A DNA stretch of 13,747 nucleotides, from NCBI GenBank assembly GCA_013202925.1, contig JABMRA010000126.1, forward strand, positions 1 to 13,747. Direction: 5' to 3'. A program made the position numbers and the translations under genes. Origin of the DNA: Candidatus Omnitrophota bacterium (lineage in GTDB: Bacteria; Omnitrophota; Gorgyraeia; Gorgyraeales; Gorgyraeaceae). Positions 7,332 to 13,686 of the stretch are shown in pieces. Numbering within the stretch: the stretch's first letter is position 1; the number at the start of each line of letters is the position of its first letter. The notes beneath the pieces are model-generated. The model ran no database searches. It was not told where the DNA came from and worked only from the letters and a program-made list of their open reading frames with translations.

Positions 7332-7481
7332 ATGAAAAAGAAGGCCAGGCGTATAAAGATACGCAGGTCTTGGACTATAAACCCCAGAACCAGGGTAAAA
7401 AAGAGCAAAAAGGCGCATTCCAGAAAGGATAAAAAGAGGGTTATAAGAGATGAAGTTAAAACTTGGTCTTCCCAAAGGTAG
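7332..7481 (+). CDS. Small highly basic protein (49 aa) overlapping hisG
   Basis: The frame from ATG 7332 to TAG 7479-7481 encodes 49 residues, about half of them Lys or Arg. Its core, WTINPRTRVKKSKKAHSRK, resembles short uncharacterised basic proteins of the W(K/T)INPxTRVxxSKKxYSRK type that I recall from several bacterial phyla, which supports it being a real gene. It may bind RNA or the ribosome; that is inference from charge. It starts right after a strong promoter and overlaps the start of hisG by 32 bp in another frame, so translation of the two may be coupled. Its position parallels the ribosomal-type mini-gene on the other side of hisG. Confidence 0.6.
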   Translation: MKKKARRIKIRRSWTINPRTRVKKSKKAHSRKDKKRVIRDEVKTWSSQR

Positions 7482-8322
7482 TTTGCAGGACGCTACTGTC
7501 AGGATGTTCAAAAAGGCAGGCTTTAATATATCTATAGGGTCTAGAAGCTATTTCCCATCAATAGATGATATAGAGATAGAGCCATTTTTATTAAGGGCCC
7601 AGGAGATGGCGCGGTATGTGGGGGATGGTGCGCTTGACTGCGGCATTACAGGCGCGGACTGGACCAAGGAGAGCGGCTCAGACGTAGCAAAGGTCTCAGC
7701 GCTTATCTATGGGAAACAGGGGTTCAGGCCTGTGCGGTGGGTCTTGGCAGTGCCGAATGATTCAAAGATAAAAACCCCGGCTGACCTTAAAGGCAAGAGG
7801 GTCGCAACAGAGCTGGTAAATGTTACCAAGGCGTATTTTAAGAAGAAAAAGATCGACGTGGATATAGAATTTAGCTGGGGCGCAACAGAGGCAAAGGTCG
7901 GCGCAGGGCTGGTGGACGCAATAGTGGAGCTTACTGAGACAGGTTCGAGCCTCAGGGCGAATAATCTCCGCATAGTAGATACGATCTGCGAATCCACTAC
8001 TATTATAATCGCAAACAAAAAATCGTGGAAGGATGATTGGAAGAAGAAAAAGATCGAGAGCATCGCGCTTCTTCTGCAGGGCGCCATTTCCGCAGAGGAG
8101 AAGGTCGGACTCAAGATGAACGTGGAAGAAAAGAATCTGAAAAAGGTGATATCTGTCCTCCCTGCAATGAAAAACCCGACCATTTCTCAGCTGTCGGAAA
8201 AGGGCTGGTGCGCGATAGAGGCCATAGTTGACGAAAAGGTCGTCAGGAGCATCATCCCAAAATTAAAACAACAGGGCGCGCAGGGGATTATAGAATACCC
8301 ATTGAATAAAGTAATACCATAA
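7450..8322 (+). CDS. hisG: ATP phosphoribosyltransferase, long form (HisG_L)
   Basis: The 290-residue enzyme makes phosphoribosyl-ATP from ATP and PRPP, the first step of histidine synthesis. The N-terminal catalytic part opens with LKLGLPKGSLQDATVRMFKKAGF, and the PRPP-site signature is at DAIVELTETGSSLRANNL. The length and the C-terminal 75 residues (VEEKNLKKVISVLPAMKNPTISQL...VRSIIPKLKQQGAQGIIEYPLNKV) fit the ACT-like regulatory domain of the long form. Long-form HisG is feedback-inhibited by histidine and does not need HisZ. It is preceded by GAGGG about ten bases before the ATG. No other his gene is in the window, so it is detached from any his operon here. Confidence 0.96.
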   Translation: MKLKLGLPKGSLQDATVRMFKKAGFNISIGSRSYFPSIDDIEIEPFLLRAQEMARYVGDGALDCGITGADWTKESGSDVAKVSALIYGKQGFRPVRWVLAVPNDSKIKTPADLKGKRVATELVNVTKAYFKKKKIDVDIEFSWGATEAKVGAGLVDAIVELTETGSSLRANNLRIVDTICESTTIIIANKKSWKDDWKKKKIESIALLLQGAISAEEKVGLKMNVEEKNLKKVISVLPAMKNPTISQLSEKGWCAIEAIVDEKVVRSIIPKLKQQGAQGIIEYPLNKVIP

Positions 8323-8335
8323 GGAGGTCGTTAAG

Positions 8336-8425
8336 ATGCCTTGCGGAAGAAAGAGAAAAAGAAGAAAAATATCGACTCATAAGAGAAAGAAGAGACGGAG
8401 AAGAGACAGACACAAGAATAAATAA
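8336..8425 (+). CDS. bS22 / AURKAIP1-COX24-like small ribosomal protein (29 aa)
   Basis: The 29-residue frame reads MPCGRKRKRRKISTHKRKKR followed by a short basic tail (RRRDRHKNK). It matches the pattern of the tiny AURKAIP1/COX24 (DUF1713) proteins of bacteria, which look like MPxGxKRKRxKxxTHKRKKRxRxxRHKxK. These relate to mitochondrial mS38 and actinobacterial bS22, which lie on the small ribosomal subunit near the decoding region. A very strong Shine-Dalgarno, AAGGAGG at 8321-8327, precedes the ATG at a good distance, the best in the cluster, which fits a highly made ribosomal protein. It lies 13 bp after hisG and is easily missed by size cut-offs. Confidence 0.85.
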   Translation: MPCGRKRKRRKISTHKRKKRRRRDRHKNK

Positions 8426-8440
8426 GTTTACACAACGTTG

Positions 8441-9994
8441 ATGATGAATCACAGACTTTTTCTAAGATTAGCTGTTGCAGGGATATTGACTTTGCATATT
8501 TGGGGCTGCGCGTCTACGCCAAAGCTTAAAAAGAGCGCTCTAAGAAGTCCCCGCCAAGAGATCCTGAAAATAGCAGAGAGAAAAAACCCTCCCTTAATAT
8601 CCCCCAAGGCCTATGCCCATTATTCTATGGGTATGATATATGATAATGAGGGCAATGCCGCGCAGGCAGTGGAAGAATATCTTAAGGCCATCGAGTTTGA
8701 TTCTGATGCGGCAGCCGTGCATTACAGGTTGGGCGCAAGCTATGTAAAATCGGGGAAGGTCGAAGAGGCGGTTTCCAGCCTCAAGCGCGCGGTCGAACTC
8801 GATAAGGAAAATGCCCGGGCGCGATTCCTACTCGCCCTTATTTACACCTCGCAGGAAAAATACGACGAGGCCACAGGTCAATACGAGGAGATACTAAAGA
8901 GCGAGCCAAAGGACCTTGCGACCCTCACCTCCCTGGCTGATTTGTATATACTGGGCCAGGACCTTGATAGGGCCATCCAGGTTTATGAAAATCTCCTGGA
9001 GCAAAAGAAGGGCTCTCCTGTAATCCATTTTAACCTGGGTATTGTCTATGCCAGGGCTGCCAGGATAGAGGATGCAGTAAGCCAGTTAAAGAGGGCAGTA
9101 GAGTTGAGGCCGGATTATCTTGAGGCGCATCTGGCGCTTGCCGTGCTCTTTGAAATAAATAATAGATTGGAAGAGGCGATAGTACAGTATAAAGAGGCGA
9201 TCAAGCTCGATCCTGTAAACCCAAAGCTTTATCGTCAGCTGGGCAAGCTTTATTTTCAAATGGATAGAGAAGAAGAAGCGGTATATCAGTATAGGCTTTT
9301 GTTGAAATTTGACCCAGAGGATATCACGGCCCACATAGAGCTGAGCTATATCTATGTTGCCACCGAAAGGATCGCGGACGCTATTGATCTTTTAAAACAG
9401 GCGCTGGAGCTGGAGAAAAGGGTTCAAGATGTGCATATGGCCCTGGGTTTTTGTTACAGCGAAAAAGGGGACAGGCGATCTGCCATAGATGAGTACAGAA
9501 AGAGCATAGAGGCAGACCCGTTTAATCCAAAGGCGCATTTTTATTTAGGCGCAATGCTCGAGGAGGCAGGCCAGAGACAAGAGGCGATCCTGCAGCTGAA
9601 ACGCTCCATTGAGTTAAATCCTGAAGACCCAGAGGTGTTGAATTACCTCGGATATATATACGCAGAGGAGGGCATAAATCTCGACGAGGCAGACCAGCTT
9701 GTGCGAAAGGCGCTGGAGGCGAGTCCTGAAAACGGCGCCTATATAGACAGCCTCGGGTGGGTCTATTATAAAAAAGGCATGTTTGAAGAGGCCAGGATAG
9801 AGCTGGAAAAGGCAAGCGGGATAATAGACGATGACCCTGTTATACACGATCACCTCGGAGAAGTCTATTTTAAGCTAGGGGATTTGGACAGGGCAAGAGA
9901 GTCGTGGCAGAGATCTCAGGAGCTCGAAGAGAATGACGAGGTGAAAGAGAAAATAGAAAGGCTGCAGAGCGCAAATTATGACCAAAAGACCTGA
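8441..9994 (+). CDS. TPR-repeat lipoprotein
   Basis: The 517-residue protein (from ATG 8441; ATG 8444 or TTG 8438 are alternatives) begins with a lipoprotein signal peptide. It has MNHR, a hydrophobic stretch, and a lipobox ending IWGC with Cys23 as the lipidated residue; Trp at -2 is slightly atypical. After a short linker, about a dozen TPR units fill the protein, with clear examples at HYSMGMIYDNEGNAAQAVEEY and VHYRLGASYVKSGKVEEAV. One NYLGYIYAEEG...DEADQLVRKAL...IDSLGWVYYKKG block is typical of the long TPR proteins of Gram-negative bacteria. It is probably a periplasmic-facing scaffold for protein complexes. Its 3' end overlaps the transketolase gene by 17 bp, implying translational coupling. 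Confidence 0.92.
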   Translation: MMNHRLFLRLAVAGILTLHIWGCASTPKLKKSALRSPRQEILKIAERKNPPLISPKAYAHYSMGMIYDNEGNAAQAVEEYLKAIEFDSDAAAVHYRLGASYVKSGKVEEAVSSLKRAVELDKENARARFLLALIYTSQEKYDEATGQYEEILKSEPKDLATLTSLADLYILGQDLDRAIQVYENLLEQKKGSPVIHFNLGIVYARAARIEDAVSQLKRAVELRPDYLEAHLALAVLFEINNRLEEAIVQYKEAIKLDPVNPKLYRQLGKLYFQMDREEEAVYQYRLLLKFDPEDITAHIELSYIYVATERIADAIDLLKQALELEKRVQDVHMALGFCYSEKGDRRSAIDEYRKSIEADPFNPKAHFYLGAMLEEAGQRQEAILQLKRSIELNPEDPEVLNYLGYIYAEEGINLDEADQLVRKALEASPENGAYIDSLGWVYYKKGMFEEARIELEKASGIIDDDPVIHDHLGEVYFKLGDLDRARESWQRSQELEENDEVKEKIERLQSANYDQKT

Positions 9995-10805
9995 TGTCAA
10001 AAAATTGGAAAAGATAGCCAGGGAGATCCGCGTTGAGATATTGAAGATGCTGACCTGTGCCGGTTCCGGACACACTGGCGGGTCCTTGTCAATGGTGGAG
10101 ATCCTTGTGGGGCTTTATTTTTATAAATTTAGGTGTGACCCTGAAAGGCCTTTGTGTGAGACGCGGGATATCTTTATCCTGTCAAAAGGGCATGCCTGTC
10201 CCGCGCTGTACGCCACCCTGGCGCATATGAATTTTTTCAAAAAGGAAGAGCTGTGTACTTTGAGAAAGGCAGGCACCAGGCTTCAGGGCCATCCTCAGAG
10301 AGGGCTGCCTGGCATTGAGATATCGAGCGGTTCTCTGGGTCAGGGGCTTTCGATCGCAAACGGATACGCGCTGGCAGCGAGATTAGATAAGGATAAAAAG
10401 CACATCTACTGCGTGATGGGGGACGGTGAACTTGACGAGGGCCAGATCTGGGAGGCAATGCTTACAAGTGCGCATTACAAACTGGATAATGTATGCGGCA
10501 TAGTGGACTATAATAAGTTTCAGATCGACGGGAGGACCGAAGATATAAAAGGCCTTGAGCCGCTCAAGGAAAAATGGCAGGCCTTTGGCTGGGAGGTCCT
10601 GGAGATAGACGGCCACAATCTTAAAGAAGTGACGGATGCCTATGACAAGGCAGAGACCATAAAAGGAAAACCGACTGTAATCCTGGCGCACACTGTAAAA
10701 GGCAAAGGCGTTTCCTTTTTTGAAAATCAGAATAAATATCACGGCGTTGCTCCTAGCAAGGAAGAACTGGGCAAAGCCCTAAAGGAGCTCGGCGCAAATG
10801 ACTAG
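9978..10805 (+). CDS. Transketolase, N-terminal (TPP-binding) subunit
   Basis: The 275-residue protein is the first half of a split transketolase (COG3959). It has SGHTGGSLSM (30-39), SKGHACPALYA (69-79), and the thiamine-diphosphate/Mg motif from GDG (148-150) to Asn179 (GDGELDEGQIWEA ... VDYNKFQIDG). With the C-terminal subunit it moves two-carbon ketol groups between sugar phosphates in the non-oxidative pentose-phosphate pathway. The start overlaps the end of the TPR gene. The stop codon TAG at 10803-10805 is the first three bases of a TAGCGGATAG repeat, so the repeat element begins at the end of the gene. Split transketolases are usual in archaea and in many uncultivated and anaerobic bacteria. 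Confidence 0.95.
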   Translation: MTKRPDVKKLEKIAREIRVEILKMLTCAGSGHTGGSLSMVEILVGLYFYKFRCDPERPLCETRDIFILSKGHACPALYATLAHMNFFKKEELCTLRKAGTRLQGHPQRGLPGIEISSGSLGQGLSIANGYALAARLDKDKKHIYCVMGDGELDEGQIWEAMLTSAHYKLDNVCGIVDYNKFQIDGRTEDIKGLEPLKEKWQAFGWEVLEIDGHNLKEVTDAYDKAETIKGKPTVILAHTVKGKGVSFFENQNKYHGVAPSKEELGKALKELGAND

Positions 10806-10862
10806 CGGATAGCGTATAGCGGATAGTTTTTCCTATACGCTATACTCTGCTCGCTACACGCT
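10804..10862. repeat. Palindromic intergenic element, copy A (between tktN and tktC)
   Basis: This element is made of reiterated AGCGGATAG / AGCGTATAG motifs that fold back on themselves. AGCGGATAG (10818-10826), a T loop, and CTATACGCT (10833-10841) form the core stem with one mismatch. Outer arms (AGCGGATAGCG at 10804 and CGCTACACGCT ending at 10862) extend it around a bulge. The element fills nearly the whole 74-bp gap and leaves only a short AGGA ribosome site for the next gene. Confidence 0.75.
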
Positions 10863-10879
10863 AAAGGATAGGAATATAC

Positions 10880-11830
10880 ATGAATATTAACTTGAAACCA
10901 ACAAGAGACGGATTTGGCGAGGCCCTTGTGGAGTTGGGCGAGAAGAGGCAGGACATAGTAGCGCTTTCAGCAGACCTTACAGATTCTACCCGTGCAGGCT
11001 GGTTTAAGAAAAGATTCCCTGAGAGATTTTTTGCAATGGGCGTAAGCGAGCAGGACATGATCTGTACTGCAGCAGGCCTTGCGTTGTCAGGCAAGACACC
11101 GTTTGCCTGTACCTTTGGCGTGTTTGCCGCAGGCAGGGCGTGGGACCAGATAAGGGTTTCAGTTGCATATATGGATTTAAATGTGAAGATAGTCGGCACG
11201 CACGGCGGCATATCAGTGGGACCGGATGGCCCCACTCACCAGGCAGTCGAAGAGATAACGCTTATGAGGGTCTTGCCTAACATGACAGTAATCGTCCCAT
11301 GCGATGCCCTGGAGGCAAAAAAGGCAACGATCGCCAGCGCCTCCTGCAAAGGCCCTGTTTATCTCAGGCTAGGCAGGTCAGGCGTCCCCACTATTACTAA
11401 GCCCGGAGACAAATTTGAAATAGGAAAGGCAGATACATTAAGACAGGGAAATGATGTTGCGATCATAGCGTGCGGCTATGAGGTGTACGAGGCACTCCTT
11501 GCATGTGACGCCCTAAAAAAAGAAGGCATTGCGGCGCGCGTTATAAATCTACATACATTAAAACCGGTTGACCGGTGCGCGATAGTTAAAGCAGCGAAGG
11601 ACACAGGCGCAATAGTTACTGCTGAAGAGCATAGCATAATAGGTGGCTTGGGCGGAACGGTTAGCGAGGTCCTGGCCCAGGAATTTCCAGTGCCAATAGA
11701 ATTTATAGGCGTAAAAGACAGGTTTGGTGAATCAGGTTCTCCAGAGAAGCTTTTTAAGATATTTGAATTGACTGCCGAGGACATTGTAAAGGCAGCAAAG
11801 AGGGCGATTGCTAGAAAGAAAATGTTTTAG
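10880..11830 (+). CDS. Transketolase, C-terminal subunit
   Basis: The 316-residue protein is the second half of the split transketolase (COG3958). The pyrimidine-binding domain has ALSADLTDSTR, the catalytic Glu57 in MGVSEQDM, TFGVFAAGRAWDQIR and HGGISVGPDGPTHQ (108-121). The C-terminal transketolase domain has EVYEAL...VINLHTLKPVD...TAEEHSIIGGLGG. It pairs with the gene 74 bp upstream. An AGGA at 10870-10873 serves as ribosome site. Its TAG stop (11828-11830) again begins a TAGCG repeat element. Other two-gene TPP enzymes such as DXS-like pairs were considered, but the two halves fit transketolase best. Confidence 0.95.
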   Translation: MNINLKPTRDGFGEALVELGEKRQDIVALSADLTDSTRAGWFKKRFPERFFAMGVSEQDMICTAAGLALSGKTPFACTFGVFAAGRAWDQIRVSVAYMDLNVKIVGTHGGISVGPDGPTHQAVEEITLMRVLPNMTVIVPCDALEAKKATIASASCKGPVYLRLGRSGVPTITKPGDKFEIGKADTLRQGNDVAIIACGYEVYEALLACDALKKEGIAARVINLHTLKPVDRCAIVKAAKDTGAIVTAEEHSIIGGLGGTVSEVLAQEFPVPIEFIGVKDRFGESGSPEKLFKIFELTAEDIVKAAKRAIARKKMF

Positions 11831-11880
11831 CGTATAAGCGGGTAGCGTTTAGCGTATAGGAAAACTATCCGCTATCCGCC
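11828..11880. repeat. Palindromic intergenic element, copy B (between tktC and ispE)
   Basis: This is the same element as at 10804-10862 but in the opposite orientation. AGCGTATAG (11851-11859), a GAAAA loop, and CTATCCGCT (11865-11873) form the core hairpin, which is almost exactly the reverse complement of copy A's core. It starts at the stop codon of tktC and ends 7 bp before the ispE start. Confidence 0.75.
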
Positions 11881-11887
11881 AAAACAA

Positions 11888-12775
11888 ATGCGTGAGATTA
11901 GAATTTTTGCTCCTGCGAAACTAAATCTATATTTAGATGTCCTGGATAAAAGGCCTGACGGATATCACAATATAAAGACGCTCTTTGAAAAAATAGATTT
12001 AAAAGACGAGATTATTATAAAAGAGGGGGCGGCCGGGCTTGATGTAAAGGTAGAGCCAGCCAGCGCATGTCCTTCAGGAAAAGAGAATATTGTCTATAAA
12101 GCGCTTCAGGCCCTTTTTAAAGAGGCAGGCGTTGAACCAGGCATCGAGGTGACTGTAAAAAAAAAGATCCCTGTTTCAGCAGGCCTCGGCGGCGGCTCGA
12201 GTGATGCCGCAGCTGTGCTTCGCTCCGTAAATGAGGCGTTTGGTTTAGGCGTATCTTTCGAGCGTCTTTTTTCTATAGCAGTTGAAACAGGAAAGGATGT
12301 CCCGTTTTTTATGCTGGATGCGCCGTTTGCGATAGGCACAGGCGCAGGCGAGGCCCTGGAGCCAATAAAGACAGACGCCTCTTTTTCGCACGTAATAATA
12401 AGGCCTGATGCGCATGTCTCTACAGCCGAGATGTACAAAAGGCTGGACGGTTTTGCTGGAAACCCACAAAAGCACAGCATCGAGGACATAGTCTCAGCCG
12501 TTAAGAAAAAAGATCCGGACCTTTTAGAGCGGTCATACTTTAATATTTTCGAATACGTACTGGCTGATCACAGTAAATATGTAGACAGGGCAAAGGATCT
12601 ATTATTAAAGGCAGGTTCACGGCCTTGTTTTTTATCTGGAAGCGGGCCTTCGGTTTTCTGCACAGTTGAAGACAGAGAGGAGGCGGTGAAGATACTAAAA
12701 GGCATACCGGAGGAACAGGGCATAGATATATTTTTAGCAACAACTCAAATGAGTCCCGGACAGCCATTGTTATAG
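11888..12775 (+). CDS. ispE: 4-diphosphocytidyl-2-C-methyl-D-erythritol kinase
   Basis: The 295-residue GHMP kinase phosphorylates CDP-methylerythritol, the fourth step of the MEP pathway for isoprenoids. Motif 1 is APAKLNLYLDVLDKRPDGYH (8-27) with the catalytic Lys11. Motif 2, the ATP-binding glycine-rich loop, is PVSAGLGGGSSDAAA (95-109). The catalytic Asp138 is in GKDVPFF, and motif 3 is LSGSGPSVF near the C-terminus. Length is normal. ATG 11888 is right at the start of the conserved sequence. No Shine-Dalgarno is visible because a repeat element sits directly upstream, so expression may rely on the hairpin context or be low. Confidence 0.96.
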   Translation: MREIRIFAPAKLNLYLDVLDKRPDGYHNIKTLFEKIDLKDEIIIKEGAAGLDVKVEPASACPSGKENIVYKALQALFKEAGVEPGIEVTVKKKIPVSAGLGGGSSDAAAVLRSVNEAFGLGVSFERLFSIAVETGKDVPFFMLDAPFAIGTGAGEALEPIKTDASFSHVIIRPDAHVSTAEMYKRLDGFAGNPQKHSIEDIVSAVKKKDPDLLERSYFNIFEYVLADHSKYVDRAKDLLLKAGSRPCFLSGSGPSVFCTVEDREEAVKILKGIPEEQGIDIFLATTQMSPGQPLL

Positions 12776-12792
12776 TAATAGTGCTGTTCGGG

Positions 12793-12877
12793 GCGAATTT
12801 GACCCCCACCGTTTTGTTTCGTTTTGGCTCTTAGGGAGACAAAGGCGAAACAAAACGAAACAGTGGGGGTAACTCGC
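12793..12877. repeat. Long imperfect palindrome between ispE and spoVG
   Basis: The arm at 12802-12826 (ACCCCCACCGTTTTGTTTCG and on) is matched by the inverse arm at 12846-12870, with a 19-bp loop. GCGAA at the left edge and CTCGC at the right extend the similarity. Differences are mainly C/T transitions, so many remain as G-U pairs in one transcript strand. It may be a MITE-like or REP-like dispersed element. It is not followed by a T-run, so it is not an obvious terminator. Confidence 0.7.
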
Positions 12878-12881
12878 ACAT

Positions 12882-12911
12882 CGGCTTATGTTCACTTTGT
12901 TCCATAAGCCG
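12882..12911 (+). repeat. Perfect 9-bp hairpin upstream of spoVG
   Basis: CGGCTTATG (12882-12890) and CATAAGCCG (12903-12911) pair perfectly around a 12-base loop. It ends 11 bp before the AAGGAGG ribosome site of spoVG. It could be part of the adjacent repeat or a structured leader controlling spoVG. Confidence 0.65.
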
Positions 12912-12935
12912 CGTGCTCGTTTAAGGAGGGCATCT

Positions 12936-13334
12936 ATGGAGATAACAGAGGTCAGGATATTCCCCAAGGAAGGCCTGAACAATAAGCTGCGCGCATACGC
13001 CACTATAACTATTGACAGCGCCTTTGTGGTCAGAAACATAAAGGTTATAGAGGGAAAAAGCGGCCTTTTCGTGGCAATGCCGTCGCGCAAGATGAAGGAT
13101 TCTTGCCCAAAGTGCAACCACAAGAACGAGGTCAGGAGCAAATTCTGCAACGAATGCGGCGCAAGCATTCTTGCGAAGAGCGCAGAAGTGGCTACGCCAG
13201 AGGCACAGCACGACATGCGGCAGGCAGAGCATAAGGATATTGCGCATCCTATAAGTGTGCAGTGCAGGGAATATATCCAGAAAAAAGTTTTGGATGCCTA
13301 CGAGGCTGAAAAGGGAAAACCGAAAGAAGTATGA
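12936..13334 (+). CDS. spoVG: SpoVG family regulator with inserted zinc ribbon
   Basis: The 132-residue protein is a SpoVG, a small nucleic-acid-binding regulator. It opens MEITEVRIFPKEGLNNKLRA and continues with ATITIDSAFVVRNIKVIEG and GLFVAMPSRKMKD. Ordinary SpoVG then goes directly to the segment DIAHPI. Here about 45 residues are inserted, including a four-Cys zinc ribbon (Cys57, 60, 71, 74; CPKCNHKNEVRSKFCNECG). The usual C-terminus DIAHPISVQCREYIQKKVLDAYE then follows. The start at 12936 is fixed by AAGGAGG at 12923-12929 and by family alignment. An in-frame ATG at 12888 lies inside the hairpin and is not used in this reading. SpoVG regulates gene expression and division in Firmicutes; its role in this lineage is unknown. 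Confidence 0.93.
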   Translation: MEITEVRIFPKEGLNNKLRAYATITIDSAFVVRNIKVIEGKSGLFVAMPSRKMKDSCPKCNHKNEVRSKFCNECGASILAKSAEVATPEAQHDMRQAEHKDIAHPISVQCREYIQKKVLDAYEAEKGKPKEV

Positions 13335-13460
13335 TTTTATTTTGGCCCCTCGTCCGCCTGCGGCGGACTCGAGATCAAAACTTACTTTGGATATGAAAGG
13401 TCCTTCAGCTGCTCCTTAATTCAGTCGCAGCTTCAGGATCAAAATTTACTTTGTAAATTT
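13335..13460. other. Gene-free stretch with three hairpins and a 17-bp direct repeat
   Basis: After spoVG comes a GC-rich hairpin, GTCCGCC-TGC-GGCGGAC (13352-13368), with no T-run after it. A second hairpin is TCCTTCAGCTGC (13401-13412) with GCAGCTTCAGGA (13427-13438), with two internal mismatches. A third is the perfect CAAAATTTAC-TTT-GTAAATTTTG at 13440-13462, touching the tRNA. A GATCAAAACTTACTTTG motif occurs at 13373-13389 and again, with one change, at 13437-13453. I see no convincing gene here and no clear tRNA promoter. Confidence 0.6.
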
Positions 13461-13534
13461 TGGGACGTCGTCCAATGGTAGGACACGAGATTTTGGGTCT
13501 CGCTATTGTGGTTCGAATCCACACGTCCCAGCCA
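13461..13534 (+). tRNA. tRNA-Gln (anticodon TTG)
   Basis: The 74-base cloverleaf folds cleanly: acceptor TGGGACG/CGTCCCA, D stem GTCC/GGAC with loop AATGGTA, anticodon stem CGAGA/TCTCG with loop TTTTGGG (anticodon TTG), and T stem TGTGG/CCACA with loop TTCGAAT. A discriminator G and genomically encoded CCA follow. The T1-A72 first pair is typical of tRNA-Gln. It sits after ispE and spoVG, a place where many bacteria have tRNA-Gln followed by prs. Confidence 0.95.
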
Positions 13535-13538
13535 ATCC

Positions 13539-13686
13539 GCCATAGGCGGATTGATACTGAGGCAATGTTAAGAAATGCGAATGAAATGAGTATTTTAGTT
13601 GCCGAAGTACCTGCCATAGGCGGATTGATACTGAGGCAATGTTAAGAAATGCGAATGAAATGAGTATTTTAGTTGCCGAAGTACCT
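13539..13686. repeat. Tandem 74-bp repeat, two identical copies
   Basis: Units at 13539-13612 and 13613-13686 are identical over 74 bp, beginning GCCATAGGCGGATTGATACT. Each unit contains GGCAA...TTGCC ends bounding an imperfect hairpin. The bases just before copy 1 (AATCC at 13534-13538) make a perfect AATCCGCC-ATA-GGCGGATT hairpin abutting the tRNA CCA end. On the minus strand the unit is open in a repeated peptide frame, which I take as chance. Confidence 0.95.

Noticed and set aside
8438..8440. TTG start for the TPR lipoprotein
   Set aside because: ATG codons follow immediately at 8441 and 8444, and the signal peptide is complete without the TTG codon.
12888..12935. Upstream in-frame ATG as spoVG start
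   Set aside because: It lies in a hairpin without a ribosome site; AAGGAGG and family alignment point to 12936.
13352..13368. Intrinsic terminator after spoVG
   Set aside because: The hairpin is GC-rich and strong but is followed by ACTCGAGATC rather than a T-run.
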